DNA of 38,713 bases from IMG/VR virus record IMGVR_UViG_3300025112_000059, positions 1 to 38,713 of that record; one strand, written 5' to 3'. Positions within the stretch are counted from its first letter, which is position 1. Each line of letters begins with the position of its first letter. Below the pieces are notes generated by a model that was given only the letters and a program-made list of their open reading frames with translations, was not told the origin of the DNA and ran no database searches. Both the position numbers and the translations under genes were made by a program. The DNA is from a virus. Shown in pieces: positions 14,810 through 23,625 of the stretch.

Positions 14810-14842
14810 GTGAATTTTAAGTGGTATTACTTAAAATTCACA
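14809..14842 (-). terminator. Long AT-rich hairpin between the propeller-like and DnaX-like genes
   Basis: A perfect 14-bp stem (14809-14822 with 14829-14842) has the 6-nt loop GGTATT. It begins 4 nt after the stop of the 14846-16468 gene. There is no U-tract in the minus direction, so it is more likely an mRNA-end stabiliser, partial terminator or scar of gene insertion than an efficient terminator. Confidence 0.5.
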
Positions 14843-14845
14843 TGA

Positions 14846-16468
14846 TTATTCTTCAGATACTTTTTCTGTTATATAGTGGATTTCTACATAATCTAACCCC
14901 ATAGCTAAGGCAGAATTATTTCCACCACTTCCCCAATCAGCTATTAAAGATAAATCACTGAATAATGGGAAATCAGCGTCTGAACTATCGGTGGTATCAA
15001 TTCTAGTAAATAAAGACTGATTAGCCGCTGGAGTGCCTGTAAAAATAACTCCTCGTATGGCTGAAAATACCGTAACTGTTGTTTTTCCGCCATCAATTTT
15101 TAACTTCAAGTCCAAATCTCTTCCATCTGTGTCTGATGGTGTTGATTGTGAATCAAAAGCGAATTTAGTCTTAATCATTGTAATCTTGCCTTGTTCATTT
15201 TCTGCAAACAGAGGGGAAACACCAACCGTCTGTAAATATCCATTAGCGTCATATCCTGTTGAGAACTTCTGCAAACCTCCTAATGTTGTTGCTCCTGTTG
15301 ATACAACAAATAAATTGTTAGACAAATGTATACATACCCCTACTGACGTACCTAAACCTTTTGCGAATTTATGGAACGCAACACCCAATCCCATAGTATC
15401 TCCGTAACTGTATATATTCCCACCGCTTGTCCAGACCAAAGTATCTCCTGTAATATCAACGCTTCCATGATCAGGCACATCTCCGCTAAACTCCTGAATC
15501 GTCTTGAAACGGTCATCTATAAGCATTTTCATCTTAGTATTATTCGTGGTAAACGCACTATTCGCACGTCCTTTCGTAAAACACCCAATTGTACCCAAAA
15601 ATTCAAATGCTCCGCCTACTACATTATCATCAAGCGAATATGTTTTATACGGGTCATCTTTAAGATAATCCCAAAGATGGCAAAATGCTTCACCCCTGTT
15701 GGCGCTTGATACTCCGCTTCTAAATGTAAATATTGCTAAAGTGCGTGGTTTTAACAAAGCAAGTGATATTATTTCTTGGTCTGCTGGTAAGGTTAGTGAT
15801 GCTGGGTCAAAAGTTCCGTCTGCTCCAGTTGCTCCATCAAAAGACTTGAGAATATTGCCATCTCCTATATAGAGAATATCGTCATGCCCTACTAGCATTG
15901 GATGTTTATTGTCTTTAACTAGAACCGCGCCTGACGCTGGAACTGTTGACATGAAACTATCATCAAAAGTAGTAGAAAAATCATATATTCCCACATCTCC
16001 ATCAGTATCATCATTAAAGCTATAGAATAAGCGAGCAACTTTTGTAGCACCAGTGGCAGTTGTTTTTGTAGAATAAACAACTACGTCTTCCCCTATTTCA
16101 CCAGTATGAGAATGGTCAATCGTATGCGGAAAAGTAGTTGGAGTTGTTAAGGTAGATGTGGCTATTACAAATTGATGCAATTCTGTACCCGCTGAAGTGA
16201 AATAAGCATTTACACCATGTACTACACCAGCTTTTAATTTAGTGTCTACGATACCTACATTGGTAACATCCACAGGTTCAAATCCCGGAAAAGCATATCC
16301 GTCAAGCGCACGATAGGGATTGAACGCAACTGTGTGAACTAAACTTTTACTAGCTAGAGCCACATTTGTAACATTTTGTATATGTTTTGCTAGACCAGAA
16401 ATCCAATCCAATTTATCATATCGTATTATTCCGCCTGATCCATCTCTATTTGGGATAATTTGTGGCAT
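14846..16468 (-). CDS. Tail stabilisation / beta-propeller-like protein (540 residues)
   Basis: The sequence is almost wholly beta, with repeated blades such as DILYIGDGNILKSFDG, GDTLVWTSGGNIYSYG and NLFVVSTGATTLGG. No signal peptide or enzyme motif is seen. In P22-like phages a beta-propeller DNA-stabilisation protein follows the adaptor, and tubular-B proteins do so in T7-like phages. The location next to the adaptor gene (one gene away) supports such a tail-tube or plug role, but this is inference. The start at 16468 lies 1 nt after the TGA of the upstream gene. Confidence 0.55.
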   Translation of the reverse strand: MPQIIPNRDGSGGIIRYDKLDWISGLAKHIQNVTNVALASKSLVHTVAFNPYRALDGYAFPGFEPVDVTNVGIVDTKLKAGVVHGVNAYFTSAGTELHQFVIATSTLTTPTTFPHTIDHSHTGEIGEDVVVYSTKTTATGATKVARLFYSFNDDTDGDVGIYDFSTTFDDSFMSTVPASGAVLVKDNKHPMLVGHDDILYIGDGNILKSFDGATGADGTFDPASLTLPADQEIISLALLKPRTLAIFTFRSGVSSANRGEAFCHLWDYLKDDPYKTYSLDDNVVGGAFEFLGTIGCFTKGRANSAFTTNNTKMKMLIDDRFKTIQEFSGDVPDHGSVDITGDTLVWTSGGNIYSYGDTMGLGVAFHKFAKGLGTSVGVCIHLSNNLFVVSTGATTLGGLQKFSTGYDANGYLQTVGVSPLFAENEQGKITMIKTKFAFDSQSTPSDTDGRDLDLKLKIDGGKTTVTVFSAIRGVIFTGTPAANQSLFTRIDTTDSSDADFPLFSDLSLIADWGSGGNNSALAMGLDYVEIHYITEKVSEE

Positions 16469-16469
16469 A

Positions 16470-16697
16470 TCATATTTTTAATTTCTTTTTCTTCTCATCC
16501 CAAATATCTTTCAAGTAATTTTCAATGGTCGTTTTTTCGCCTGTTAATTGGCTTATATGAACGTCAATATTCTTAATTCTCGCTTTCATATCAACAACAG
16601 TAACATCTTCAATTGCTACTTGCTTTTCTTCGCTGACTTGGACAAGTTTTTTTTCGTCCTTATCATTTTGCTTTATAATTTTATATTGTTTTTTCAT
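16470..16697 (-). CDS. Small coiled-coil protein (75 residues)
   Basis: A lysine-rich beginning (MKKQYKIIKQNDKDEKK) is followed by a helix with heptad character (VDMKARIKNIDVHISQL ... ENYLKDIWDEKKKK). It sits between a tail fibre and a tail protein, and its stop (TGA) is 1 nt before the next start, so translation is coupled. It may be a chaperone or a small structural part. Confidence 0.65.
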   Translation of the reverse strand: MKKQYKIIKQNDKDEKKLVQVSEEKQVAIEDVTVVDMKARIKNIDVHISQLTGEKTTIENYLKDIWDEKKKKLKI

Positions 16698-16698
16698 A

Positions 16699-17469
16699 TT
16701 ATTTATATACAGACCAAACTAATACTGTATTAGAATTAACTGCTGTTCCCCAATTAATAGTTATATTAGTTCCATCTAAAGTAGCTAAAGTGGCCCGTCC
16801 ATAATCCGTACTGTCAAAATGTTCTAAAGCAACTATTACATCTGATACTAATTCTGAATTATTACCGCTTCCATTGCTTTGTTCTGCCATTGTTATTGCG
16901 CTCTCACTGCTAGTACTTATAGCAGACCCATAAGACTGTATGGTAGAGTTAGAAGATGCCTGAAATGCTACTATTATTATTCCATTAGGCACACTTCCTA
17001 ATCCATGAGCAACTGTTTGGTCGCCTGTGCCATTTGCATTTGTTCTAGTAAGTATGCCAGTTTTAAATCCGCCCGCGTTATCATCAACATATTTCTTAGT
17101 AGCCGCATCTTGGTCTGCGGTAGGGTCAACCACATTAGTCAACTTATTAGTTCCCATTGACTGTTCGCCTGTAAAAGCCCGTGTACCTGCTACTAAAATA
17201 TATTGAGTATGGTCGTCATCGCCTAAACCATCTAAATCTCCGTGATCCAACGCTCCCCACTTTAAACCTAACCCCTCTGTACTATCAGCAATAATAACCT
17301 GACCATTACTTCCTACGGTTAATGCGTCCAAAGAATTTATACCTCGACCAACAATTATATTACCTTTTGCGTAACTATAAAGTCCCGTTCCTCCTTTATC
17401 AGGTTGCAAAATCTCATCAAATCTTTCGGCTATAATCTCTTTAATTCTTTCTTCTGTTAATTCTGGCAT
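16699..17469 (-). CDS. Tail fibre protein (256 residues)
   Basis: The N-terminus (LTEERIKEIIAERFDEIL) is a helix. A GGTGLYSYAKGNIIVG motif and DHGDLDGLGDDDHTQY then the segment TNVVDPTADQDAATKKYVD follow, all hallmarks of phage tail-fibre shafts. The C-terminal part (about 145-256) is beta-rich and probably the receptor-binding tip. It is next to the papain-like peptidase gene and upstream of the coiled-coil protein. Confidence 0.8.
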   Translation of the reverse strand: MPELTEERIKEIIAERFDEILQPDKGGTGLYSYAKGNIIVGRGINSLDALTVGSNGQVIIADSTEGLGLKWGALDHGDLDGLGDDDHTQYILVAGTRAFTGEQSMGTNKLTNVVDPTADQDAATKKYVDDNAGGFKTGILTRTNANGTGDQTVAHGLGSVPNGIIIVAFQASSNSTIQSYGSAISTSSESAITMAEQSNGSGNNSELVSDVIVALEHFDSTDYGRATLATLDGTNITINWGTAVNSNTVLVWSVYK

Positions 17470-17478
17470 AAAAATACA

Positions 17479-18453
17479 TTATTTTTTCAACTCAACTTCG
17501 CCATCTATTTCAATACGATCCCAATCTAATTTTCCTTCTTTATCTTTTGGAACCTCTTTGCCATGATTTGCCGCATATGATTCAAATGCTCCTTCACTCA
17601 ATACCGGATCTGCAAAAAATATAGTTGAACTATCCTTGTCTTTAAGTATTTTTGTCGTATTGGTTTTTTTAACTGTTACAATTGGAGTAAGCCAAACCCT
17701 GTGGGCCGACCATATGCGGTAACTACTAGCTAATACTTTTTCAAATTCAACATCTTCACTGTCTTGGTCATACTGCCTATCAAAAGGATAGCTGTCGTAG
17801 ACAATCAAATTATCGCCTCTGTAGTCATCAATCTTAAACATATGGTTTGCTCGCTTGCCTAAATCTATAAACTCACCACCTCTTTCGGCCCATGCGTAAC
17901 CACTACAAAGCACCTCGGTTCTTTTTAGCGCTTCTTTAATCTTGCTATGTGGCACATTACCGCTAACATCCAACTGCTCCCAATGTACTTTCCATTTTGT
18001 TAATTTGTCCTTGCCCTGCAATATAATAGTTTCGGGTGGTTTAAGAAAAAACTGTTCTGAGGTTGTTTCTGCTGTAAAAGGATATTCGCTATCAGGTACC
18101 CAACCATTAAGACGAAGGCTCTCTAATGCTTGCCGTGCGGTTGTACCGCCCTTTTCGATAGATACTCCGGCAAAAAACGCATGATACATCTCAGACATGG
18201 TAGTTTCTACGCCATACACTTTATGGAGATACGCAACCGTCGCTTTCAATATAGAATAAATAGTACAGCTAAAAGTATCAAAATGCTTATTAAACTGCAT
18301 TTCGGCCTTAGCTCGATACTTGGTCCATCCATGCCCGTTGGGAAATATGACTGGCGGAGCAGGCAATGGAGATGTAACTCCCATGATATAATCCTGTGGC
18401 TGTTCCGGCTCATACCTAAACCCTGAGTCTTTAATTTCTGTTATTGTTATCAT
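17479..18453 (-). CDS. Papain-like (C1/C39-type) cysteine peptidase, tail-associated
   Basis: A protein of 324 residues. The likely catalytic cysteine is Cys63 in FDTFSCTIYSIL, before a long helix. His204 in NHMFKIDDY and Asp220 in VYDSYPFD complete a papain-like triad. Residues 100-160 fit the usual lid region (GTTARQALESLRLNGWVPDS). Similar peptidases occur among tail genes of many metagenomic phages; they may cut host envelope proteins during entry or process virion proteins. It overlaps the holin-like gene by ATGA. Confidence 0.65.
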   Translation of the reverse strand: MITITEIKDSGFRYEPEQPQDYIMGVTSPLPAPPVIFPNGHGWTKYRAKAEMQFNKHFDTFSCTIYSILKATVAYLHKVYGVETTMSEMYHAFFAGVSIEKGGTTARQALESLRLNGWVPDSEYPFTAETTSEQFFLKPPETIILQGKDKLTKWKVHWEQLDVSGNVPHSKIKEALKRTEVLCSGYAWAERGGEFIDLGKRANHMFKIDDYRGDNLIVYDSYPFDRQYDQDSEDVEFEKVLASSYRIWSAHRVWLTPIVTVKKTNTTKILKDKDSSTIFFADPVLSEGAFESYAANHGKEVPKDKEGKLDWDRIEIDGEVELKK

Positions 18454-18677
18454 AAAATTTTCTTCTTCTTTTTATTTAGATATTTAGAAATTTCACCAAG
18501 CACTAATCCAATGACAGCAACAGCTATTGTCGGTAAATCAAAATCTGAAACTGACTGTATTAATACATCAACTAAACCAGTACCAAATATCATTACAGAA
18601 CGCCACAAAAACGATTTCATTCGCTTTATAAATGTGTCTGGTAAAAAACTTAGTAAAAATTCATCTATTTTAGACAT
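18450..18677 (-). CDS. Small two-helix membrane protein, holin-like
   Basis: A protein of 75 residues with two hydrophobic segments: about 23-42 (FLWRSVMIFGTGLVDVLIQ) and 48-66 (LPTIAVAVIGLVLGEI). A lysine-rich tail (NKKKKKIL) ends it. This is the usual shape of small phage holins, and the basic end would face the cytoplasm. It is coupled to the peptidase gene by an ATGA overlap. Another membrane protein lies 4 nt upstream. No sequence family is recognised. Confidence 0.6.
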   Translation of the reverse strand: MSKIDEFLLSFLPDTFIKRMKSFLWRSVMIFGTGLVDVLIQSVSDFDLPTIAVAVIGLVLGEISKYLNKKKKKIL

Positions 18678-18681
18678 ATAA

Positions 18682-18906
18682 TTATTTGCTTAATAATTGA
18701 TCCAATTTATCTTCAATGCCGTCAAGCCTCCTCTCAACTTCTAAAAAATGATTATTTTCACGTTCTTCAATTATTGAAACTTGATTTTTAACTTCGCTCA
18801 CTTTTTGACTTGATGTCGCCCACGCAGTAAAAGTAGATGCTAGTATCATGCCTCCTGCACCGATTACTGCGATAGTTATAGAAATCTGCCCTTTTATATT
18901 TTTCAT
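18682..18906 (-). CDS. Membrane-anchored coiled-coil protein (holin/Rz/XhlA-like)
   Basis: A protein of 74 residues with one hydrophobic segment near the start (ISITIAVIGAGGMILASTF) and a charged coiled coil after it (VSIIEERENNHFLEVERRL ... EDKLDQLLSK). This plan fits XhlA-like haemolysis proteins or inner-membrane spanins. Its partner may be one of the adjacent membrane proteins. It overlaps the 18903-19409 gene by 4 nt (ATGA). Confidence 0.55.
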   Translation of the reverse strand: MKNIKGQISITIAVIGAGGMILASTFTAWATSSQKVSEVKNQVSIIEERENNHFLEVERRLDGIEDKLDQLLSK

Positions 18907-19409
18907 AGCTGAATCGCAATTAATTTTAACTGTGAGATTGTCTTTGTTGACGGACTAATTAGAATCTTGCCTTGTATTGCATCTCTATCAGCTTGTATAT
19001 TTTTGCTTGCTTGAATATGGCTCTTAATCAGCCTAGTTATTCCATTTTCACCCACAAAACTTATATTCCCTGCATTAATTAAAACAGTTCCATCTAGCAC
19101 ATAAACATCTGACAATGAATCTTTTAATTGATTTAAGCATGATTCTATAGTTCCTAATTCAGATAATGGCGTTGTTAATGTTTGGGCATTTTGCAGATAA
19201 TCTACGCAAGTTTTATTGTAAGCGGGAAGTGTTGCTTGGAGTGATATGCCAAGACTTTGCAAAGGCAATGCTCCTCCCCATTCAACAGGCAATTCAGGAT
19301 CAACTTCTTGCGCCCTAACATCTTGATTCAGTAAAAAAGTTGCGTAAACAAAAATTCCCGCAACTATTATTACTCCTAAAAAGAATATAATTTTAACTGT
19401 AAATGTCAT
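18903..19409 (-). CDS. Secreted or membrane-anchored protein of the lysis/fibre region
   Basis: A protein of 168 residues. An N-terminal hydrophobic stretch (IIFFLGVIIVAGIFVYATFL) is followed by a possible signal cleavage site near VRAQE. The body is soluble with two cysteines and a helical C-terminal half (ITRLIKSHIQASKNIQADRD). Its plan could be an outer spanin or a secreted adhesin. It lies between the signal-peptide fibre gene and small membrane genes. Function is unknown. Confidence 0.6.
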   Translation of the reverse strand: MTFTVKIIFFLGVIIVAGIFVYATFLLNQDVRAQEVDPELPVEWGGALPLQSLGISLQATLPAYNKTCVDYLQNAQTLTTPLSELGTIESCLNQLKDSLSDVYVLDGTVLINAGNISFVGENGITRLIKSHIQASKNIQADRDAIQGKILISPSTKTISQLKLIAIQL

Positions 19410-19488
19410 ATTTAATCTCCAAAGAATATTACGCTATGCCCTTGCGCTCCTGCTTGATTCTTAATCCTTATAAGTTCTTTTCCACATA

Positions 19489-21648
19489 TTAAGGCATGCA
19501 CATACTTTGTGCTGTTAATTTATCAATCTGCTCTTGCTGTTCTTGAATAGATTTCACCAATACTCCGAACATATCGTAGAAATGCAAAGTATCTATTTCG
19601 CCCTCTTCATCTAAGAAAACAAGCTCTGGCATGACTTCGTATACATCATCAGCTATCAGTCCCATTCGTTCATCTCCTAAATCTGTCTTGTATTCATAGA
19701 ATACAGGTTGTAATTGCAATACTTCATCTAATCCATAGGTAAGGGGTTTGATGTCTGTCTTGTACTTTCTTGCGGATGAAGCGCAAGTTTGAGCGCCATC
19801 TTCAATTATTTCTCCTGTAGCAGTAATAAAGCAAGCGGCTCTGTCTTCACCTGTGGTTGGCACCTCTGGCATCAAAATACCGCCATCTTTTGTTGCCCCC
19901 ATTACCAAAGTCCCCGGTGCCGCTCCCTGTGAGGCACCCACCCGCAATTGCCAATCTCCGAAGCTCGTTTTATTGGTGATAAAATCCCAATTTCTTGCTC
20001 CGGCATTAACGTGCGTCGACTCCAGTGTGAGCGTTGGAGATTGATTCGTATTCTCAACGATTATACCCGTTTCATTTGTTGCTGTGGATACATCCAAGGC
20101 TTCTCCTGGATTTGTTGTGCCTATGCCGACTTCACCTGTAGATAATATTATCATCCTATCATTATTTTGTGTCTGAAATAATATGTCGGTAACTGTAACT
20201 GTACCAATGCTTACATAATTTCCTGATGCTCCACTACCCCATGCGTTTAATCTTAATTCTTTATCATCTGAATTTAACCTTAATGTTGACCTAGCAGCAT
20301 TACCTGCATTGGTGTTATTAACCTTAATTGCTGTTGCAGCATTTTGGTCTTTGTCTACTTCTAATAATTCACTTGGTGTTGTCGTGCCGATGCCGACGTT
20401 GCCTGTAACGTCAATGGTCATCGCATCAATCCACGTAATGTCAGTATCAGCACTGCCGGATGCCACCACCCTGAAGATATGCTCACCGCCCTGTTGCTTA
20501 TACTGCGTGGCTTCGTCGGTGACGATAAACCGATCGTTACCAGTCGTGTGCTGATAAAAGTTATTCCCATAGTAAAGTGGGTATCCTGCACCGGCATTCC
20601 CCTTCCTGCCGTAGATAGTTCCGGTATCAAAAAAGCGAACTGTCCCGTAACTAGAATGTGTGGCCTCTGGCGTCACGCCTATGCCGACATTGCCGTCAGT
20701 TTTAAAAACCGTATGAACATTTGTACCACCATATTCAGTATATAAAAGATATTCATCGCCATCAGTATCATCTGCTCTAATTCTTAATCCACTACCATCC
20801 GCATTATCATTAATAATATAAGCGGCATATTCATTAGCTGTATCATCTACTACATGTAATTTGTATGAAGGACTCGTTTCCCCGATGCCGACGTTGCCTG
20901 AGGAGTCTATTGCTACGACATCGCTTCCGCCTGTTCTGAGTATCATATCATCAGTACCGTGCCTATATCTTATTCCTCCCTGATTAGCACCATCTGAAAA
21001 GATTATTCCTCCAGAATTACCTGAAGGTGTTATAATTTCGAAATTAGTGTCATCGTTTTCTTCTAATATAAATGCTGTATTTGCCGAAGCTGGACTTAAC
21101 GAAGCATCTGAATCCATAACATGGAATTTTTTGTCTGGTGCGGTTGTGCCGATGCCGACGTTGCCGGTCCCCAACACTACAAAATCCGTATTATCACTCT
21201 GGTCTTCTACTACAAAACTAGGCAAAGTTCCTGCTCCTGTTACGCTTAAGTGTCCCCAAGGGGTTGTTGTGGCTATACCTAAGTTGCCACCCGATGATGT
21301 CATTGTTGATGTTGCAGTGCCTGTGCCTAATCTTAAATCTCCGCCATTTACATTCACATCGCCAGAAACATCCAAATTACCAGCAATCTTACCAGCAAAA
21401 GAAAAAGAACCTAAAGTGGTTACTCCCTCTACTGTTAAATTGCCTTGAATCAAAGTTGCTCCTGCTACGCTAAAAAGCACACTAGGAGTAGTTGTTCCAA
21501 TACCCACATTACCACTGTCAACAGTATTCCAATTAGTGCCTACTTTTTTAAATAACGCGATTCGTTCAACACCGCCAGTTCCAAGAGCATGTGCTGTGCC
21601 AGCGCTTAATAAAAAGACTAGCACTAAAAATAAGATGTATTTTTTCAT
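19489..21648 (-). CDS. Secreted GIGTTTP-repeat fibre with S74 intramolecular chaperone
   Basis: A protein of 719 residues. It has a Sec signal peptide (MKKYILFLVLVFLLSAGTAHA) and then many repeats of the GNVGIGTTTP type spaced through about 45-540. The C-terminal S74 intramolecular chaperone domain is marked by ARKYKTDIKPLTYGLDEVL, RMGLIADDVYEVMPE and a terminal helix (FGVLVKSIQEQQEQIDKL). In the family the fibre trimerises and the chaperone is cut off. A signal peptide is odd for a phage fibre, since most fold in the cytoplasm. CPR cell-surface proteins have this exact combination. It could coat the infected cell. Confidence 0.85.
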   Translation of the reverse strand: MKKYILFLVLVFLLSAGTAHALGTGGVERIALFKKVGTNWNTVDSGNVGIGTTTPSVLFSVAGATLIQGNLTVEGVTTLGSFSFAGKIAGNLDVSGDVNVNGGDLRLGTGTATSTMTSSGGNLGIATTTPWGHLSVTGAGTLPSFVVEDQSDNTDFVVLGTGNVGIGTTAPDKKFHVMDSDASLSPASANTAFILEENDDTNFEIITPSGNSGGIIFSDGANQGGIRYRHGTDDMILRTGGSDVVAIDSSGNVGIGETSPSYKLHVVDDTANEYAAYIINDNADGSGLRIRADDTDGDEYLLYTEYGGTNVHTVFKTDGNVGIGVTPEATHSSYGTVRFFDTGTIYGRKGNAGAGYPLYYGNNFYQHTTGNDRFIVTDEATQYKQQGGEHIFRVVASGSADTDITWIDAMTIDVTGNVGIGTTTPSELLEVDKDQNAATAIKVNNTNAGNAARSTLRLNSDDKELRLNAWGSGASGNYVSIGTVTVTDILFQTQNNDRMIILSTGEVGIGTTNPGEALDVSTATNETGIIVENTNQSPTLTLESTHVNAGARNWDFITNKTSFGDWQLRVGASQGAAPGTLVMGATKDGGILMPEVPTTGEDRAACFITATGEIIEDGAQTCASSARKYKTDIKPLTYGLDEVLQLQPVFYEYKTDLGDERMGLIADDVYEVMPELVFLDEEGEIDTLHFYDMFGVLVKSIQEQQEQIDKLTAQSMCMP

Positions 21649-21663
21649 AACTTTTTTAGTTAA

Positions 21664-22092
21664 TTACTTCAAATAAGTAAATGTTACACCTTCTCCGTCT
21701 GTCAACACGTCAACATAAACATCCGCGCAATCTTCTGCACCCAGCGTATAGCTATCTCCTGCATTTAGCGGGATGCCCATTTGTGAACCTGACAATGCTT
21801 CTGTTGAAGTTCCGCCTACATATATTGCTGTTGTGTTCGCTAACAAAGCAACTACAGTAATATTCTTACAAGGTGTTACTGTCGAAAATAACGCTTCTGC
21901 TGTTGTAGACGCTGTTACTGCTTTTCTGCCTGATATTACGTCAAAATATGTACTCTGTAGGGGTACTCGATTCTCATCGCGAGGCAATGGAGATGGAGGC
22001 TGTGCAATCGCTTGTGCGACAGATGTCAATAGAAATACAAACGTAAATACGACAGATAAGGTGATAATGTATTGTTTTGTAAATATTTTCAT
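21664..22092 (-). CDS. Secreted small beta-rich protein (142 residues)
   Basis: A signal peptide (MKIFTKQYIITLSVV followed by FTFVFLLTSVAQAIA) is predicted from sequence, with cleavage near AIA-QPP. The mature part is beta-rich, with two cysteines (TPCKN, EDCAD) that could form a disulphide, and a phage-like plan: NITVVALLANTTAIYVGG, then GIPLNAGDSYTLG. Similar folds occur as small virion proteins. It lies just upstream of the secreted fibre gene and is probably co-transcribed with it. Confidence 0.65.
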   Translation of the reverse strand: MKIFTKQYIITLSVVFTFVFLLTSVAQAIAQPPSPLPRDENRVPLQSTYFDVISGRKAVTASTTAEALFSTVTPCKNITVVALLANTTAIYVGGTSTEALSGSQMGIPLNAGDSYTLGAEDCADVYVDVLTDGEGVTFTYLK

Positions 22093-22130
22093 ATGAATGG
22101 AAGGAAAGGGGACAGATGCCCCCTATAACC

Positions 22131-22766
22131 CTATTTTTTATTTCCTTGTTCTTTGCTCTTGTTTTTAGTTGCATCTTCTTCCTTTTCCTTAGCATCTTTG
22201 TCTGCTTTTTCCTTAGTATCTGCTTCTGCTTTAAGCACTTCATTAAGTTGTGCTTCTAAATCATCTTTAGATTTTCTGCGATCCACCTTTTGCTCTTTTT
22301 CTAACAAAATGTTGATTATATCCTGCTTATCCTTGTATGCTTGATCCTCTTTTGACAATTTCAAGCCAAATTCACCCGCTTTATTAACACGATCGTGCTG
22401 AACTTTACTGCCAAACTGTTCTTCCATTTTAGCGACTCTAGCCTCCACTTTCTCTAATTCTGTTAATTCTGGCTCTGCTTCCGGCGTAATAGTAGAGCCA
22501 AGCAGTCTATTTATAAGATTCTGCTCGTCCTCGAGGCTGTAGATTGCGTTGCCTTTGCCTTGTTCCTCTCCTATAATTTTACCTTTATCTTTACGCATTA
22601 AAATCTTGCGAGCTAAATGCTTTGCAAGATGCATGCCTTCCACCAAAGGGAAGACCTTTGTTTCCTTTGCCTTAACGAAGAGAGGCACGCCTCCATAAGG
22701 ATGTTCAAAATCCTCATCTTCTGGATTGGTCAAACTAACTATTTGACCTGTTGTATTATTTTCCAT
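22131..22766 (-). CDS. Phage structural-region protein with charged tail (211 residues)
   Basis: The N-terminal part (VSLTNPEDEDFEHPYGG ... HLAKHLARKILMRKDKG) resembles small proteins encoded next to capsid genes in several tailed phages. The middle is helical and the last 70 residues are lysine/glutamate-rich and likely disordered. Possible roles are a minor head component or assembly chaperone; none is proven. It follows the decoration-like gene, separated by two hairpins. Confidence 0.6.
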   Translation of the reverse strand: MENNTTGQIVSLTNPEDEDFEHPYGGVPLFVKAKETKVFPLVEGMHLAKHLARKILMRKDKGKIIGEEQGKGNAIYSLEDEQNLINRLLGSTITPEAEPELTELEKVEARVAKMEEQFGSKVQHDRVNKAGEFGLKLSKEDQAYKDKQDIINILLEKEQKVDRRKSKDDLEAQLNEVLKAEADTKEKADKDAKEKEEDATKNKSKEQGNKK

Positions 22767-22785
22767 AATAATATTCCTTAATAAT

Positions 22786-22850
22786 TAAAGGGCTTCGCAG
22801 TTCCCTTTACAGCTAAAATGCTGTGTCCTGCTTCCGCAAAGAAGCAAGGA
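22786..22850 (-). terminator. Two intercistronic hairpins after the decoration-like gene
   Basis: In the minus direction the first stem pairs TCCTTGCTTC (22850-22841) with GAAGCAGGA (22834-22826), one bulge, starting just after the gene's stop at 22858. The second pairs TAAAGGG (22809-22803) with CCCTTTA (22792-22786). The following sequence is AT-rich, not a clean U-tract. Partial termination or mRNA-end protection is likely. Confidence 0.5.
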
Positions 22851-22857
22851 CAATACT

Positions 22858-23556
22858 TTAGCGTATTAGAATTCGGCATAATGCAACTTGGTCTGCGGCC
22901 GCATTTGCCACAAGGGAGATACCAATAAGTTGTGCATCAAACGGGCCTTCTGCTGTAATTGCTTTTTGACCTTGACCTGTGGTGTCATCTCCTGTAGTGA
23001 CTCCAGCTCCAATAGTAAGCACTTCACCTACAAGAATTCCACCTTCGCCATTAGTCAAAAGCCAACCATATTCAGAAGCGGCAAATGCCACCTGCGCTAC
23101 TCCTACTGCTTGCTGTACTTTGCTGGTAATAGCCGCTTTATCAACTTCTGCCATAGTTCGGATAGTAATATCCGAATCACTTACGCTCAAAGCCGTTGAA
23201 AGCGCGTATTCTGGATACAGTGTAAGAGTATCAACGCTGTTTGTCTGGATTTTGAATACTTGGCCTGCGCCAGTTCCATCATCTACTACGCCCCAAGCAT
23301 CTTCAAATTGACCTACTGTCCATCCTGCGGATGCTTTAGTAATAAAGCGGTTCCTGCTTTGATTGTCTTGGCTGGAACTACAAGCATCAACAGCAGTAAC
23401 AGCGTCAGGCACAGCAATACTTCCTAGTGCTAAAAGGCTATTAGCCTTTACATACACCCACTCTCGTCCATCAGGTGTTGTTGCTCGTTCTCCGAGCTTG
23501 AATGCGCCTCTAACTGTAGTAGTTTGAAGCACATCTTGAAAAGTTATCTGGTTCAT
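22858..23556 (-). CDS. Probable capsid decoration or head protein (232 residues)
   Basis: Beta-rich with repeated small residues. Near the start is the segment ATTPDGREWVYVKANSLLALGS, and the C-terminal domain resembles DUF2190-like decoration proteins (GILVGEVLTIGAGVTTGDDTT). It is encoded soon after the major capsid gene and bracketed by hairpins, as expected for an abundant virion protein whose level is tuned at mRNA level. The GAAAGGG ribosome site is good. The assignment rests on context and composition. Confidence 0.55.
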   Translation of the reverse strand: MNQITFQDVLQTTTVRGAFKLGERATTPDGREWVYVKANSLLALGSIAVPDAVTAVDACSSSQDNQSRNRFITKASAGWTVGQFEDAWGVVDDGTGAGQVFKIQTNSVDTLTLYPEYALSTALSVSDSDITIRTMAEVDKAAITSKVQQAVGVAQVAFAASEYGWLLTNGEGGILVGEVLTIGAGVTTGDDTTGQGQKAITAEGPFDAQLIGISLVANAAADQVALCRILIR

Positions 23557-23571
23557 ATGTTTTTCCCTTTC

Positions 23572-23617
23572 AGCCCACTAGTTCCGAACTAGCGGGCTAT
23601 TCTTCGGCATCGCCGAA
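23572..23617 (-). terminator. Two hairpins between the anchored protein and decoration-like genes
   Basis: TTCGGC (23603-23608) pairs with GCCGAA (23612-23617), loop of 3. AGCCC plus CTAGTT (23572-23583) pairs with AACTAG plus GGGCT (23587-23598), one mismatch. Neither has a U-tract. They probably separate or stabilise mRNA segments. Confidence 0.55.
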
Positions 23618-23625
23618 TTAATTAA

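Noticed and set aside
16470-16697. Possible UGA recoding (Gly or Trp) across the genome
   Set aside because: TGA ends many genes in ATGA overlaps with the next start (for example 36105, 38164, 18450, 34830), and most genes give full-length products with the standard code.
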